A stretch of 64,000 nt of DNA from Procambarus clarkii. Lineage: Eukaryota > Arthropoda > Malacostraca > Decapoda > Cambaridae. A program made the position numbers and the translations under genes. Location: the NCBI RefSeq assembly GCF_040958095.1, contig NC_091188.1, positions 42,481,036 to 42,545,035 of the forward strand, written 5' to 3'. Below are positions 1-13,290 of this stretch, one piece after another; the first letter of the stretch is position 1, and each line of letters opens with the position of its first letter. The notes under the pieces are model-generated. The model saw only the letters and a list, made by a program, of their open reading frames with translations, did no database searches and was not told where the DNA came from.

Positions 1-418
1 TGACTGTAAAGCTGCCGCCCAGTTGGGTGGGTGTGGAGCACATGACTGTAAAGCTGCCGCCCAGTTGGGTGGGTGTGGAGCACATGACTGTAAAGCTGCC
101 GCCCAGTTGGGTGGGTGTGGAGCACATGACTGTAAAGCTGCCGCCCCGTTGAGTGGGTGTGGAGCACATGACTGTAAAGCTGCCGCCCAGTTGGGTGGGT
201 GTGGAGCACATGACTGTAAAGCTGCCGCCCCGTTGAGTGGGTGTGGAGCACATGACTGTAAAGCTGCCGCCCAGTTGGGTGGGTGTGGAGCACATGACTG
301 TAAAGCTGCCGCCCAGTTGGGTGGGTGTGGAGCACATGACTGTAAAGCTGCCGCCCAGTTGGGTGGGTGTGGAGCACATGACTAAAGCTGCCGCCCAGTT
401 GGGTGGGTGTGGAGCAAG
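1..418. repeat. 42-bp minisatellite
   Basis: About ten head-to-tail copies of a 42-bp unit beginning tgactgtaaagctgccgccc. Units differ by single changes (agttgggt versus cgttgagt), and one late unit has lost three bases. Because 42 is a multiple of three, a 14-residue periodic frame (GGCGAHDCKAAAQL) stays open through the array. The array is cut by the left edge of the window, and no start, splice or flanking coding sequence supports translation. I read it as non-coding satellite DNA. Confidence 0.95.
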
Positions 419-567
419 ACTAGTAACTGTGTGACTCACCATAGATGTAAAGTGCCTTGTATAGTGACTGTTGTGAGCCTCTTGTTGAATCACTTGTGAC
501 GCAAAGATTATTGATGTGTGTATTTGTGTGGGTAATTAGATATGTATGTGTATGTATATGTGTATAC

Positions 568-786
<219 letters not shown>

Positions 787-884
787 TGTATGTATGAGGG
801 TGTGTACATGTGTATACAACATTAATAATTTTGTAACTAGCGTCAAAAGATTGTTATTTGCTTAGCTAGACGAACTAGAGGGTT

Positions 885-1225
885 CAGTTCCTGAACCGAT
901 TATGTGCCTCTGTAATCCTTTACACCACCGCCCACGGGATGGGTATGGGGTGCATAATAAAGAAAGAAATTGAATCACCTTGCCCGAAAGACTATGCGTA
1001 CTAGAGGCTTTAGGTATTGTATGTACTGCCTCTATCTTTAACTCTAACACAATGTTTGTACCGTAACGCTGCAACTATGTATTTATGCCCGAAACGCTTT
1101 GCGTAATAGTGGCTTTAGGCATTGTATGTACTAGCTATACCTATAAGTCAAACAATCCTTGTAAATATTTATTGTATGTATGTACCTTACCTAAATAAAA
1201 TTGTATTGTATTGTATTGTATGTAC
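885..1225 (+). mobile_element. decayed non-LTR retroelement 3' ends
   Basis: Two 3'-end remnants in tandem. 885-960 contains accgcccacgggatgggtat followed by aataaagaaag. 962-1225 contains cgaaacgctttgcgtaatag, then ggctttaggcattgtatgta, and ends in a (TTGTA)n tail at about 1198-1225. The second remnant is the reverse complement of the LINE 3' end at 42559-42730, which is attached to a recognisable LINE C-terminal reading frame. That match is the basis for calling this a LINE tail. No coding part survives here. Confidence 0.7.
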
Positions 1226-1241
1226 GTGCTGTTCCTAAATA

Positions 1242-1281
<40 letters not shown>

Positions 1282-1490
1282 GAGAGTGAGGCTTCACTGT
1301 GTGTGTGGAGCTTCCTAGCCTAATCAATCCTTAAATAGTCTAACTCCCAGCTACCTATTTACTGCTAGGTAACAGGGGGCATTAGGGTGAAAGAAACTGC
1401 CCATTTGTCTCTGCCGGCGCCGGGGATAGAACCCAAGCCCAGAGGATTACGAGTGCCGCGCTCTGTCTACTCAGCTACCAGACCCCCCTA
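1226..1490 (-). mobile_element. tRNA-derived SINE
   Basis: On the minus strand the element begins near 1488 with a tRNA-like head: an A-box-like stretch tagctgagtagacagagcg and a B-box-like gggttctatccccgg. A body follows (atgggcagtttctttcaccc, then cctgttacctagcagtaaat) and an (AAT)n tail at 1226-1280. This head-body-simple-repeat order is the standard SINE layout. The body is a sequence I associate with decapod SINEs, from memory rather than search. Pol III boxes are imperfect, so this copy is probably inactive. Confidence 0.8.
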
Positions 1491-1496
1491 GTAGGT

Positions 1497-4400
1497 GATG
1501 GGCTTGGTCAGTTGATGGGCGGTGTGGGTGTATCGTCATATGAGAGTTGAGGGTGGGCGTGACAGCATGGGGGGTGGGCGGTGTGGGTATGGCGTCATGA
1601 GAGTTGAGGGTGGGCTGTGTGGGTATGGCGTCATGAGAGTTGATGGTGGGCGGTGTGGGTGTGGCGTCATATGAGAGTTGAGGGTGGGCGTGACAGCATG
1701 GGGGGTGGGCGGTGTGGGTGTGGCGTCATGAGAGTTGAGGGTGGGCGGTGTGAGTGTGGCGTCATGTGTTGAGGGTGGGCGGTGTGGGTGTGGCGTCATG
1801 AGTTGAGGGTGGGCGGTGTGGGTGTGGCGTCATGAGAGTTGAGGGTGGGCGGTGTGAGTGTGGCGTCATGTGTTGAGGGTGGGCGGTGTGGGTGTGGCGT
1901 CATGAGTTGAGGGTGGGCGGTGTGGGTGTGGCGTCATGAGTTGAGGGTGGGCGGTGTGGGTGTGGCGTCATGAGTTGAGGGTGGGCGGTGTGGGTGTGGC
2001 GTCATATGAGAGTTGAGGGTGGGCGGTGTGGGTGTGGCGTCATATGAGAGTTGAGGGTGGGCGGAGTGGGTGTGGCGTCATGAGTTGAGGGTGGGCGGTG
2101 TGGGTGTGGCGTCATATGAGAGTTGAGGGTGGGCGGAGTGGGTGTGGCGTCATGAGTTGAAGGTGGGTGGAGTGGGTGTGGCGTCATGAGAGTTGAGGGT
2201 GGGTGGTGTGGGTGTGGCGTCATGAGTTGAGGGTGGGCGGTGTGGGTGTGGCGTCATATGAGAGTTGAGGGTGGGCGGAGTGGGTGTGGCGTCATGAGTT
2301 GAAGGTGGGTGGAGTGGGTGTGGCGTCATGAGAGTTGAGGGTGGGTGGTGTGGGTGTGGCGTCATGAGTTGAGGGTGGGTGGTGTGGGTGTGGCGTCATG
2401 AGTTGAGGGTGGGCGGTGTGGGTGTGGCGTCATGAGAGTTGAGGGTGGGTGGTGTGGGTGTGGCGTCATGAGTTGAGGGTGGGCGGATTGGGTGTGGCGT
2501 CATGAGTTGAGGGTGGGCGGTGTGGGTGTGGCGTCATGAGAGTTGAGGGTGGGTGGTGTGGGTGTGGCGTCATGAGTTGAGGGTGGGCGGTGTGGGTGTG
2601 GCGTCATGAGAGTTGAGGGTGGGTGTGACAGCATGGGGGTGGGCGGTGTGGGTGTGGCGTCATGAGAGTTGAGGGTGGGCGGTGTGGGTGTGGCGTCATG
2701 AGAGTTGAGGGTGGGTGGAGTGGGTGTGGCGTCATGAGAGTTGAGGGTGGGTGGAGTGGGTGTGGCGTCATGAGAGTTGAGGGTGGGCGTGACAGCATGG
2801 GGGGTGGGCGGTGTGGGTGTGGCGTGAGAGTTGAGGGTGGGCGTGACAGCATGGGGGTGGGCGGTGGGGTGTGGCGTCATATGAGAGTTGAGGGTGGGCG
2901 GTGTGGGTGTGGCGTCATATGAGAGTTGAGGGTGGGCGGAGTGGGTGTGGCGTCATGAGTTGAGGGTGGGTGGAGTGGGTGTGGCGTCATGAGAGTTGAG
3001 GGTGGGTGGTGTGGGTGTGGCGTCATGAGTTTGGGGTGGCCGGAGTGGGTGTGGCGTCATGAGTTGAGGGTGGGTGGAGTGGGTGTGGCGTCATGAGAGT
3101 TGAGGGTGGGTGGTGTGGGTGTGGCGTCATGAGTTGAGGGTGGGTGGTGTGGGTGTGGCGTCATGAGAGTTGAGGGTGGGTGGTGTGGGTGTGGCGTCAT
3201 GAGTTGAGGGTGGGCGGAGTGGGTGTGGCGTCATGAGTTGAGGGTGGGCGGTGTGGGTGTGGCGTCATGAGAGTTGAGGGTGGGTGGTGTGGGTGTGGCG
3301 TCATGAGTTGAGGGTGGGCGGTGTGGGTGTGGCGTCATGAGAGTTGAGGGTGGGTGGTGTGGGTGTGGCGTCATGAGTTGAGGGTGGGCGGAGTGGGTGT
3401 GGCGTCATGAGTTGAGGGTGGGCGGTGTGGGTGTGGCGTCATGAGAGTTGAGGGTGGGTGGTGTGGGTGTGGCGTCATGAGTTGAGGGTGGGCGGTGTGG
3501 GTGTGGCGTCATGAGAGTTGAGGGTGGGTGGTGTGGGTGTGGCGTCATGAGTTGAGGGTGGGCGGTGTGGGTGTGGCGTCATGAGAGTTGAGGGTGGGTG
3601 TGACAGCATGGGGGTGGGCGGTGTGGGTGTGGCGTCATGAGAGTTGAGGGTGGGCGGTGTGGGTGTGGCGTCATGAGAGTTGAGGGTGGGCGGTGTGGGT
3701 GTGGCGACATGAGAGTTGAGGGTGGGTGGAGTGGGTGTGGCGTCATGAGAGTTGAGGGTGGGTGGAGTGGGTGTGGCGTCATGAGAGTTGAGGGTGGGCG
3801 TGACAGCATGGGGGTGGGCGGTGGGGTGTGGCGTCATATGAGAGTTGAGGGTGGGCGTGACAGCATGGGGGGTGGGCGTGACAGCATGGGGGGTGGGCGG
3901 TGGGGGTGTGACGTCATATGAGAGTTGAGGGTGGGCGTGACAGCATGGAGGTGGGCGGTGGGGGTGTGACGTCATATGAGAGTTGAGGGTGGGCGTGACA
4001 GCATGGGGGGTGGGCGGTGTGGGTGTGGCGTCATATGAGAGTTGAGGGTGGGCGTGACAGCATGGAGGTGGGCGGTGTGGGTGTGGCGTCATATGAGAGT
4101 TGAGGGTGGGCGTGACAGCATGGGGGTGGGCGTGACAGCATGGGGGTGGGCGGTGTGGGTGTGGCGTCATGAGAGTTGAGGGTGGGCGTGACAGCATGGG
4201 GGGTGGGCGGTGTGGGTGTGACGTCATATGAGAGTTGAGGGTGGGCGTGACAGCATGGGGGGTGGGCGGTGTGGGTGTGGCGTGAGAGTTGAGGGTGGAC
4301 GTGACAGCATGGGGGGTGGGCGGTGTGGGTGTGGCGTCATGTGAGTTGAGGGTGGGCGTGACAGCATGGGGGGAGGGCGGTGTGGGTGTGGCGTCATATG

Positions 4401-4568
4401 AGAGTTGAGGGTGGGCGTGACAGCATGGGGGTGGGCGGTGTGGGTGTGGCGTCATATGAGAGTTGAGGGTGGGCGTGACAGCATGGGGGTTGGCGGTGTG
4501 GGTGTGGCGTCATATGAGAGTTGAGGGTGGGCGTGACAGCATGGGGGTGGGCGGTGTGGGTGTGGTGG
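1497..4568. repeat. G-rich 34-39-bp minisatellite, about 3 kb
   Basis: Roughly 80 tandem units built on gttgagggtgggcggtgtgg followed by gtgtggcgtcat. Units come in 34-, 37- and 39-bp forms (atgag, atgagag, atatgagag leaders). A further form has an extra piece, cgtgacagcatgggggtggg, concentrated at 1540-1720, 2620-2870 and 3590-4560. Blocks of several units recur, so the array has expanded by higher-order duplication. The plus strand is strongly G-rich with repeated GGG and GG runs. Long open frames on either strand come from the low stop-codon content and are not genes. Confidence 0.97.
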
Positions 4569-5134
<566 letters not shown>

Positions 5135-5479
5135 TAAGTAATTATCAAAAAGAAGGCACCAAACCAGGATGGCTATGTAGCACCATCAAATGTGCGGAAT
5201 AATCAGAGGGCGCTAAATATCACCAAGGATGCCAATACGAGAACATAAACGCATAAGGCAAACGATATCAAAAGTATCCGAGTCACCAAGAATTCTATAT
5301 GGACAAGTGACCGCGAGGGACGGTCGGAAAGCAAGACACACGCTCGTCCTGGAAGTCAGGACATTCAAGAAGGACATGCACGACCGTAAGAGGGACAATG
5401 CAACTAGGACAATAAGGAGCAGGGCGGCGCTCCATTAAGTGACCGTGAGTTAAGCGAGTATGGCCAATACGCAACCTCG

Positions 5480-8400
5480 CCAGAGCTGTTTCCCATCGCC
5501 GGTTACGGTGGTAGGAGGACGGTCACGAGGACACACTACTCTTAAGAGTACGCAGTTTGTTACCAGTATCAGAAGACCAACAATCCTGCCAACGGGTAAA
5601 GATGGAGGAATGAATAACTGGGTAAAAGTAGGAACAAGGAAAACCTTTACGAGAGATGGGGCAAGAGCGGACAGCTTCCTTAGCGGCAACGTCCGCACGC
5701 TTATTTAAAGAGACGCCAATATGGCTGGGAACCCAGCAAAACTCAACTGACTTAAATTTACCGGAAATAAGAAACAGCCAATGTTGAATCTCGATGACCA
5801 CTGGATGGACCAGATTAAAGAACCCGAGAGCCATGATGGCGCTATGAGAGTGAACGACAATCACAAAGGAAGATTGACAACGAGAAAGCAGGAGTTGAAA
5901 AGCATAGAGAATAGCATAAAGTTCAGCTGTGAAGATGCTAGTCTCCGGAGGTAAGCGACACATATAAGTGCAGTCAGGCAAAACAACAGAGTAGCCTACA
6001 CCGTCCGCAGACTTAGACCCATCGGTGAAGACAGAAACGGAGCAGGAGTGTGAAGTGCTCAAGGAAAAACGTTTCAGACCCGTAGGATGGGTAAAAGCTT
6101 TAATGATGCCGGTCAGGGATGTACAAAACTTCGGAAGGGGGACTCTCTACGGGGGCAAGGAAGGAACAATATGAGGAGAAATATTAGAAATACAAACTGA
6201 AAGAGAATCCTATAAGCAAGATAACCGGACAGGAAGAGGGAGGTGGTGAAGAGGAACAGGAACCGCAGGAGGGGTAAAAGTTAAAGCACGACAGAGGCGA
6301 GAGGAAGGATGTTGTAAGGACCGCGCAAGATAGCGAAGACAGTAGCGATCACGGCGGTCCTGGAGAGACAGAAAGCAAGCGTCAACATACAAGCTGCAGG
6401 CGGGAGTCGAATGAAAAGCACCAGAACTGAGGCGCAACCCAGTAAGGTGCAAAGCATCAAAACGGCAATGAGTAGAAGAAGCAGACGAGTAAGCAGGGCA
6501 ACCATAATCGAGTTTAGACAGGACGAGAGAGGAATGTAAAGCAAGGAGAGTGCGTCAATCCGCTCGCCAAGAAGTATGGGATAAAACCTTAAGTAGGTTA
6601 AGGGCCTTAGAGCATTCAACTCATAGGTAAGAAATATGGGCGAACCAAGACAAATGAGTGTCAAAGATTAACCCCAAAAGCTTAGCGGAATCTTTGTACA
6701 CAAGGGGTTGACCTTAAAGCGACAAAGAGGGACGAAGAATGACACGCTTCCGAGTAAAAGTCATGGCACAAGTCTTAGACGTAGAGAACCTGAAGCCATG
6801 ATCGGTGGCCCAAGACGACACGGCATCAATCACAAGTTGAAGCCGGCGCTGAAAGAGAGGCGAATCATCACCCTGACAGCAAAGGGTAAGATCGTCGACA
6901 TAGAGAGCGGAGAAAACGCCAGAAGGAAGAGAGGAAAGAAGACCATTGAGGGCAACCAGAAAAAGAGTAGTTGCTCAGAACACTACCCTGGGGCACACCC
7001 TCGTATTGCTGAAAAGAGGCAAAGAGAGCGGTACCAAGCCTCACTCGAAAACTCGAAAGGAACAACGAGAGAGAAAGCTGTGGAGAAAGAGAGGGAGATT
7101 ACCACAAAGGCCAAAAGAATGAAGTTGGGACAGAATATGATACCACCAAGTAGTGTCGTAAGCCTTTTCCAGGTCAAAAAGGACGGCAACAACGAAGGTC
7201 TTCGCAGCAAAAGCAGTACGAATATAGACCTCCAAGTTCACCAGGACATCTGTTGTACTGCAGCACTTGCGAAAACCAAATTGAGAAGGGGAGAGGTGGT
7301 GATAGTGTTCCAAGAACCACATCAGACGAACGTTAACCATACGTTCAAAGAGTTTGCAGACACAACTTGAGAGGGCAATAGGGCGGAAGTTCTTGGGGGA
7401 TGACCCGAGAGACCCTGGTTTGCGAACAAGGAGGACAACAGCATCGAGCCAGTCCTCAGGGACTGACGACGACTCCCAGATCCGATTATACAGACTCAGT
7501 AAATACTGAGACGTGCACGGAGGGAGATGGCGAAAGCATCTCATAATGAATACCATCGGAGCCCGCTGCCGTAGAACCGCAGAGGGCCAGGGCAGATTGA
7601 AGTTCAGAGAGAGAGAAGGGATCGTTTTAGGGAAGTCTGAGATGAGTGCAGAAATCTAAAGCACGAGATTCAAGGACAGGTTTACGAAGAAGGAAAGATT
7701 CAGGAAGATGTGAATCAGAGCTAACAGAAGAAAAGTATGAATCTAGGTTCGGTCGCGACCTGCAACGGGTCCGCCACAAGAGTACCACGGAGGTGAAGGA
7801 CCGGTGAAACATCGGGAACGAACTTACCCGCTATCTTGCGGACACGATTCCAGATCTGCGGCAGAGGAGTTTCGGACGGAATGGTGGGAACATAAGATTT
7901 CCAACACTCACGCTTAGCTGTACGAATGGCCCTACGGGCCACTCGCCTTCCGAAACAAGAGAAAAGAATCAGCCGTCTGCCAGCGGCGGTGCCTCTTCCA
8001 GGCTGCACACTTACAGCTGACAGCCTGAGCACAGTCTACATTCCACCAGGGAACGCACTTCCACGTTCCTGAGAGGAAGAGGGAGGAATAGAGCGGAGGG
8101 CAGCGTCGAAGATGGTGTCATGAGAAAGGAGGAGGGCGCGAGGCAGAGGCAGAATGGAGAGGTCAGAGAGAGCAGCACAGAGGGTAAATAGGCTCCAATC
8201 TACCTTAGCAAACTGCCACCTAGGGAAGGAGAGGGTGAAAAGAGAAAAAGGAAACAAGGATGGGGAAATGGTCACTGCCATGGAGGTCATCAAGAACTTG
8301 CCATGTGAAATCCAAGTAAAGAGACGACGAGCAGAGAGAAAGATCAAGACAGGAAAGGGTGCGAGTCCGAGAGTCCAAATGAGTGAACTCACCAGAATTC

Positions 8401-8890
8401 ACCCCGAGAAGGCGACCTCGGGTGTTTGTCAGAACATCACCCCAGAGGGTATGTCGACAACTGAAATCACCCAGCAGGAGCACAGGCTTGGCAAGGAGTC
8501 CAGCAGGTGTTAAAGATCGGGAAGAGAAAGCAGGACATTTGGGGGGAGGTAAATGGAACAAACATTGTACCATTTATGCACAAAGACACATGCAGCAGAA
8601 CATTGGAGAGGTGACGGAAAAAGTAGGGGGACGAAGGACGTTAGAACGAATCAAGAGAGCAGACGAGGAACGGGCCCCAGGAAAAGCCGGGGGGGGGGGG
8701 GGGGGAGGGGAGAGAAAGTAATAGCCACAGAAGCGACTAGGACGAGCACCAAGCATCGGTTCTTAGAGACGGACACATGGGGGCGAAAACTGCAAAATCA
8801 GAAGCTGGAGTTCATGGAAATTGGCGTAATAACTGCGAATATTCCACTGATTAATAGACAGCAACAAGAAGAGAAAGGACAGCAACAGAG
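5480..8890 (-). pseudogene. LINE-C ORF2: endonuclease, RT, RNase H
   Basis: Pol-like ORF2, frameshifted. The endonuclease part shows LLLGDFSCRHTLWGD and GSDHFPI (8573-8220), the metal-binding and catalytic motifs of the exonuclease-endonuclease-phosphatase fold. The RT part shows FRPIALSSCVCKLFERM, SPSQFGFRK, FDLEKAYDT and EGVPQGSVLS (7556-6868). The YVDD catalytic box lies in another frame near 6886-6912. The RNase H part (6062-5523) shows FTDGSKSADG, TAELYAIL and WVPSHIGVSLNKRADVAA, which include the acidic residues and the conserved SHxGxxxNxxAD segment. Three or more frame changes separate these blocks, so no functional product is expected. An intact member would copy its own RNA at a nicked target. 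Confidence 0.85.
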
Positions 8891-8999
8891 GACAATGAAG
8901 AAACAAAGGTAAAAAAGAAACAAAGCACGTTAAAAAAGCGCAGGATCAGGATCAAGGTCAGCGAAGTCTGGGTTAGGGGGCATGGGTAAACTGAGTAAG

Positions 9000-10792
9000 G
9001 ATGGGGGGAAGGGAGCGGGAGGACCGACCAGAGGCGGATGAGCAGGTCCGGAGGGGGAGGGGGAGGGGACTCAACCGAGGGTCAAGGACAGCAGCAGCAG
9101 GAGGGGCAGAAACCAGGGATCGAATGCACCTCAACAAGGGCAGCAACTGAGAGTGAAGTGAGGGCCAAAGAAACCTCCATAGCAGGAACAGGGGGCGCCG
9201 CCACCGAAACAGGAGGGGATGGAGCGTGTGTGTCCGAGGTAGGGGGCGAGGAAGAGTGAAGCCTTCTTACCTGCCGGGGATGAGGAAGGAGAGGAGCCAG
9301 GCTCTCGCTTCTGACTCAGAGAGATAGGCATCCCAGCAACAACGTACTGGGCAACAGATTCGAGCATCTCAACAGGAGAAGAAGAACGAGAGCAAACAAC
9401 ACGATGATCGCTGGGAGATTGATGGACATCAGCTCGTACTGACAGGCGGCGTGGAGAGCTAAGAGACGGAGAACAAGGATGGGAAAGAGGATCGGAGGGA
9501 GACGAGGAAGAAGACACAGGAGACAAGACAGTCTGGGTAAAAAGAAGGTGAACCCCAGACAGCTAGAGAGCCATGAGGGGGACCCCCCGGGACAGAACTT
9601 AAAGGAACAGAGGAGGTGGTGGTGGTGGGTGCATCTAGGTCTAAAGCCTGGAAACAGTTGTGAGACCGAGGAAGGTGGGAAGGATGAGGAAAGGAAGAGT
9701 GCAACATGCAAGCATAAGACACACCAGCGAAAGGGAGAAGACGGCGAACCAGGCGCCTCGCTTCAGGAAAAGACAAACGTTCCCGGTGCTTCAAGATGAG
9801 GACGGCTGCCTTAAATTTGTAATGCACACATGCGCGGGAGAAGGTAGGGTGGTCCTCACCGCAACTGAGGCAGTGAGCTCAGGAAGAGTGCACTCCGACT
9901 TTGAGTGACCTTCGTCCCCACACAAGGGACAGAGAGATACACAGTACCGGAGCATCAGAGGGCACCATGCCCAAACCTCCAGCACTTATTACAGAGCCGA
10001 GGAGAGGGAATGTATTCCTGGACGGAGCACCTGGCACCAGCAAGAATAACAGAGGGTGAAAGGGTCCTACCATCAAAAGTAATCTTCACAACCTGAAGGG
10101 GTTGACGGAGACTACCACGAGGGGGACGAGTAAACGAGTCTACCTGGAGGACAGAATGGTCCTGGGCTTTGAGGATATTCCGAATATCTGGGATGGGAGG
10201 AGAACAGTGCCAACACTGGAATTCAACCGAGCGTTCTTGGGGGGTCTCGCCTAGGCAGGATAAGGCGATCAAGCGGATGGCTGCATCCTGAGGAGCAGCA
10301 GCAACGACACGTGTACTGAGACAGGTGGGGTTGAAAGTAACAGAGGTATCTACAGAATCAACAAGGTGCCTATGGAGGGAGAAATCGTCAGGTGTAGAAT
10401 CCAGAGGAGATCAAAGCATTTGGCCCACGAAGCAGGACCAAACAAGGCTTGGTACGCATCAGTACAGGAAGGGATCGAGCGAGTGCAGCTGTGGTGTGGA
10501 CGGCGTTGAGAACCCCCAGAGAGAAAGGGGTTAAAAGGTGCGCAGTATTCACAATGAGAGACTGAGTTATGCCTGGGGACGAGGTGGTCACCACTGGGGG
10601 CTTGTTGCTCGACCCACCCACAGAGGAGGGAGGGGAGCCGAGGGGAGTAGTCAGGAGGGTCAAAAGAGCAGCAAGGTCGGGGCCCAATGCAGCGGGGCTA
10701 CAGAGCCCGGTCTTCCAACACAGTCCAACTCGGGGACTTGGTCGCCCACCCCCAAGAGCCCGAGAAGTTACAAGAGGAACAAAATTGGACAT
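9000..10792 (-). pseudogene. LINE-C ORF1: gag-like zinc-knuckle protein
   Basis: Fragments in several frames correspond to the better preserved ORF1 at 27047-29021. Visible blocks are a Ser/Pro-rich N-terminal part (10792-10388), then TFDGRTLSPSVILAGARCSV followed by a CxxCxxxGH knuckle (CNKCWRFGHG), then a second knuckle CGDEGHSKSEC and a Pro/Ser-rich C-terminal region. Zinc knuckles bind the element RNA in related LINEs. Homopolymer runs and frameshifts make it non-functional. Confidence 0.75.
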
Positions 10793-10830
10793 AAAGAGGA
10801 GAGTAAAAAACTTTCATTCACGAATTGGAC

Positions 10831-11390
10831 CCCACACCCACCACGGAGCCACAATTAGAGGAAAGGACACCCAACAAGAGACATGTTGCTGATCTTGCCG
10901 GGGCCCCCCTAGGGGTACATCGTGAGTACACACCCCACAAACGCCACCTTAAGAACCGCCAGTCTGTCAGGATCAGGTTCAGTGATGAAAGGAGGATTGA
11001 CAATAAAAAACGTCCCGTGGCTTGCGACATCGGGTACCACAGTTCTACGGGTGCAAGAGTATGCCTGCTCAAACACCTGGGCGTCAAAATAGAAGAAGGC
11101 CAAAAGAATAATCAAAACAGACAAAAGGTTGGCAGGAAATGACAGTGAGAAAGGAGAAGGGGGGGGGGGGAAGAAAAATGAAACATAAGGAAAAGGAAAA
11201 GTTATCTGGCACAATTTGTGAATACAGCAGCAGGAGCATAAGGCTACAAAAGGTCAGAGGACTGTCCGTTGTTGCATTACACTCCAGCAGCCACCCACCA
11301 AGCCCCCTCACGGCAACAATGGGCCAGACAGGGAGGGCATCTGTGCTAACAAACTGCCGCAGTATTATCACCCTGGATGTAAATTAGTTT
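10831..11390 (-). other. unrecognised, probably LINE-C 5' region
   Basis: Upstream of LINE-C ORF1 there is an open minus-strand stretch (about 11130-10909) containing VVPDVASHGTFF and ITEPDPDRLAVLKVAF, which reads like a real protein segment but which I cannot assign. It may be the N-terminal part of ORF1, a 5' leader, or an older repeat. At 11391 the base composition drops sharply to AT-rich host-like DNA, which I take as the element boundary. Confidence 0.35.
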
Positions 11391-12859
11391 GTAACATCAA
11401 AATCCAGAGTTTGTTAGGTAAAATACACAGCACAGGCCCAAGATAAATATTTAATAGTATACTGTAGAAACTACACACTATAGTATCATTGCAAACATCA
11501 TCGTAGAGTCAACTGGGATGTTTCATCAAACAGAAATAACAAAACTGTGTCCTCAGATATCACCAAAAACCAATTAAATAAAGAGAGAACTTAAAAGCAA
11601 TTGTAATATATTAAAGTGAATTTCAATCACTCATCAATACGCTTCACTAAAATGGACCACAATGCTGTCTCTTACCTTCACATTTTGTAACATATACAAA
11701 ATAAGGCTTTTTTGTTTTTTTTTAATTTGCAGAGCTTACTTTTGGGCAATTTATATACATATACTGTAGTACTGTATTCTCTGAAGCTGACAGTATCATG
11801 AGAAAATAAAGTTAATGTTTTAGTTTATGAACAACTATACGGGAGTTTTCATGCTGAACATTTCCCACATATTTGATTGTTATTATGTTACATATAATGT
11901 TCTTCTGAATATGTTCCACCACTTTAAGGTGATTCAATAAAACTGTGCAGAAAAGAAGGGTTTGTCAGCAAGTAATAATAATAGAGCAGTAATGTAATAA
12001 TTACATAACTTTTTATACAACACTACAGAAAATGTATATAATGAAGGACCTGCCACCTAACTTGTTCATTAACAATTCCAAATGTTTCAACACTACTCAT
12101 CTAATAAAGGCAAGAGTAATTATGAAACAGGAAGAACTGCAGCTACTCTTCTTGGTCTGCACATTTGAACAACATTCCTCCCCTATCTTCCATCTTCAAG
12201 TCTTTTCCCATGAATAATATATACAGTAATTATAATGACAATGTAATTTCCAACTCAAACAAGTAATAGAGCAGTTTGGTGTAACAAGCAATACAGTGAA
12301 GTTTGCTGTAGGCTTACTTGAAATAAATGTAATCCCTAATACTGTATACTGTATTCATGTATCATACTTTAATACATACAAAATGGTACAACTGGATGAT
12401 AGCAAACATGAAGCAGGTAATGATCAATAACAACTAAGCACTTCTAAAATAAATTTCTTATAACTATGTTCTCTTGTACATCGTGTGGATAAAATACTAG
12501 TTTCACATCAATAAGAACCATGTTATAACTAGTGTAATGAAGATAGGATTCCATCTCAAGATGGATGATAAAGTACTATACCCCTGGACCAGCTTGCTGC
12601 CAACGTGCCCACTCGGCCAGTACGTATTGTGTAATAGCTGCCGTGTGTAATTAATCAAAGAGGGTGCAAAGAGTACAGACAGGTGTAAGGAGCACTATAT
12701 AGGCCAAAGTAATATAGTCAGCCCTTACTATATATGAAATGAACTATACTATGCATGAGGTAGTTTTTTAACAAAAAAGTTCACTAAACAAGAGTATTGC
12801 AAAGTGGCAAACTTAGTAATAATATTCAGGAAGGTGTTTATAGAGAGAAATTTAAAAAA
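11391..12859. other. AT-rich, no gene recognised
   Basis: Unique-looking AT-rich sequence without a long frame, tRNA or known repeat that I can identify. It could be intergenic or part of a long 3' untranslated region of the host gene ending at 22455. I see no evidence that decides this. Confidence 0.5.
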
Positions 12860-13290
12860 CCAGGGTTGAATGTAGTGAAACACCATTTTCTGGGCGAGTC
12901 CCGGAGACTCTCCGAAGCTATCTAGGCTAAATGGATATATATATATATAACTTTCTGGCATCAGTCAATGTTCATGGAGTTCTTGCCTATCGGGGACCAT
13001 GAGCCAGAACTTTGCTCCCTCAGAGAGGCGCGAGGAGCAATGGCCTATAGAAACCCCCATGTGGTTGGAAGCATTCTGTCTGCCATTGACCAGGTCTCGC
13101 ACCCAGAAAGGTAGGCGCCCCAAAACAAACCCCTATTCTGGTGAAACTATTGCTGCCGAAAGCTGAACGAGTGGTCAGAATTCCCCAAACAAAAATTGGC
13201 AAACGAGCATGATGTCATCACATTGCCGCGCTGCTGTCTGTGCACCCCCCATCCTCCTCAGGAGGGGGAAGGGGCAAGGCCTACTTTGCT
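12860..13290 (+). mobile_element. solo DIRS-like terminal arm
   Basis: A single terminal-repeat arm of the DIRS-like family found at 31060, 35593, 48487 and 59829. It starts ccagggttgaatgtagtgaa, contains tggcctatagaaaccccc and acccagaaaggtaggcg, and ends in the C-rich/G-rich stretch near 13250. A short (AT)n insertion lies near 12935. No internal coding region follows. It is a fossil fragment, clearly diverged from the copy at 35593. Confidence 0.8.

Noticed and set aside
23-434. Repetitive protein with a 14-residue period (GGCGAHDCKAAAQL)
   Set aside because: It is produced by a 42-bp minisatellite whose unit is a multiple of three. No start, splice sites or flanking coding sequence, and other frames are open too.
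6708-7370. 220-codon plus-strand frame rich in Arg/Lys/Glu
   Set aside because: Antisense shadow of the LINE-C reverse transcriptase, which has real RT motifs on the minus strand.
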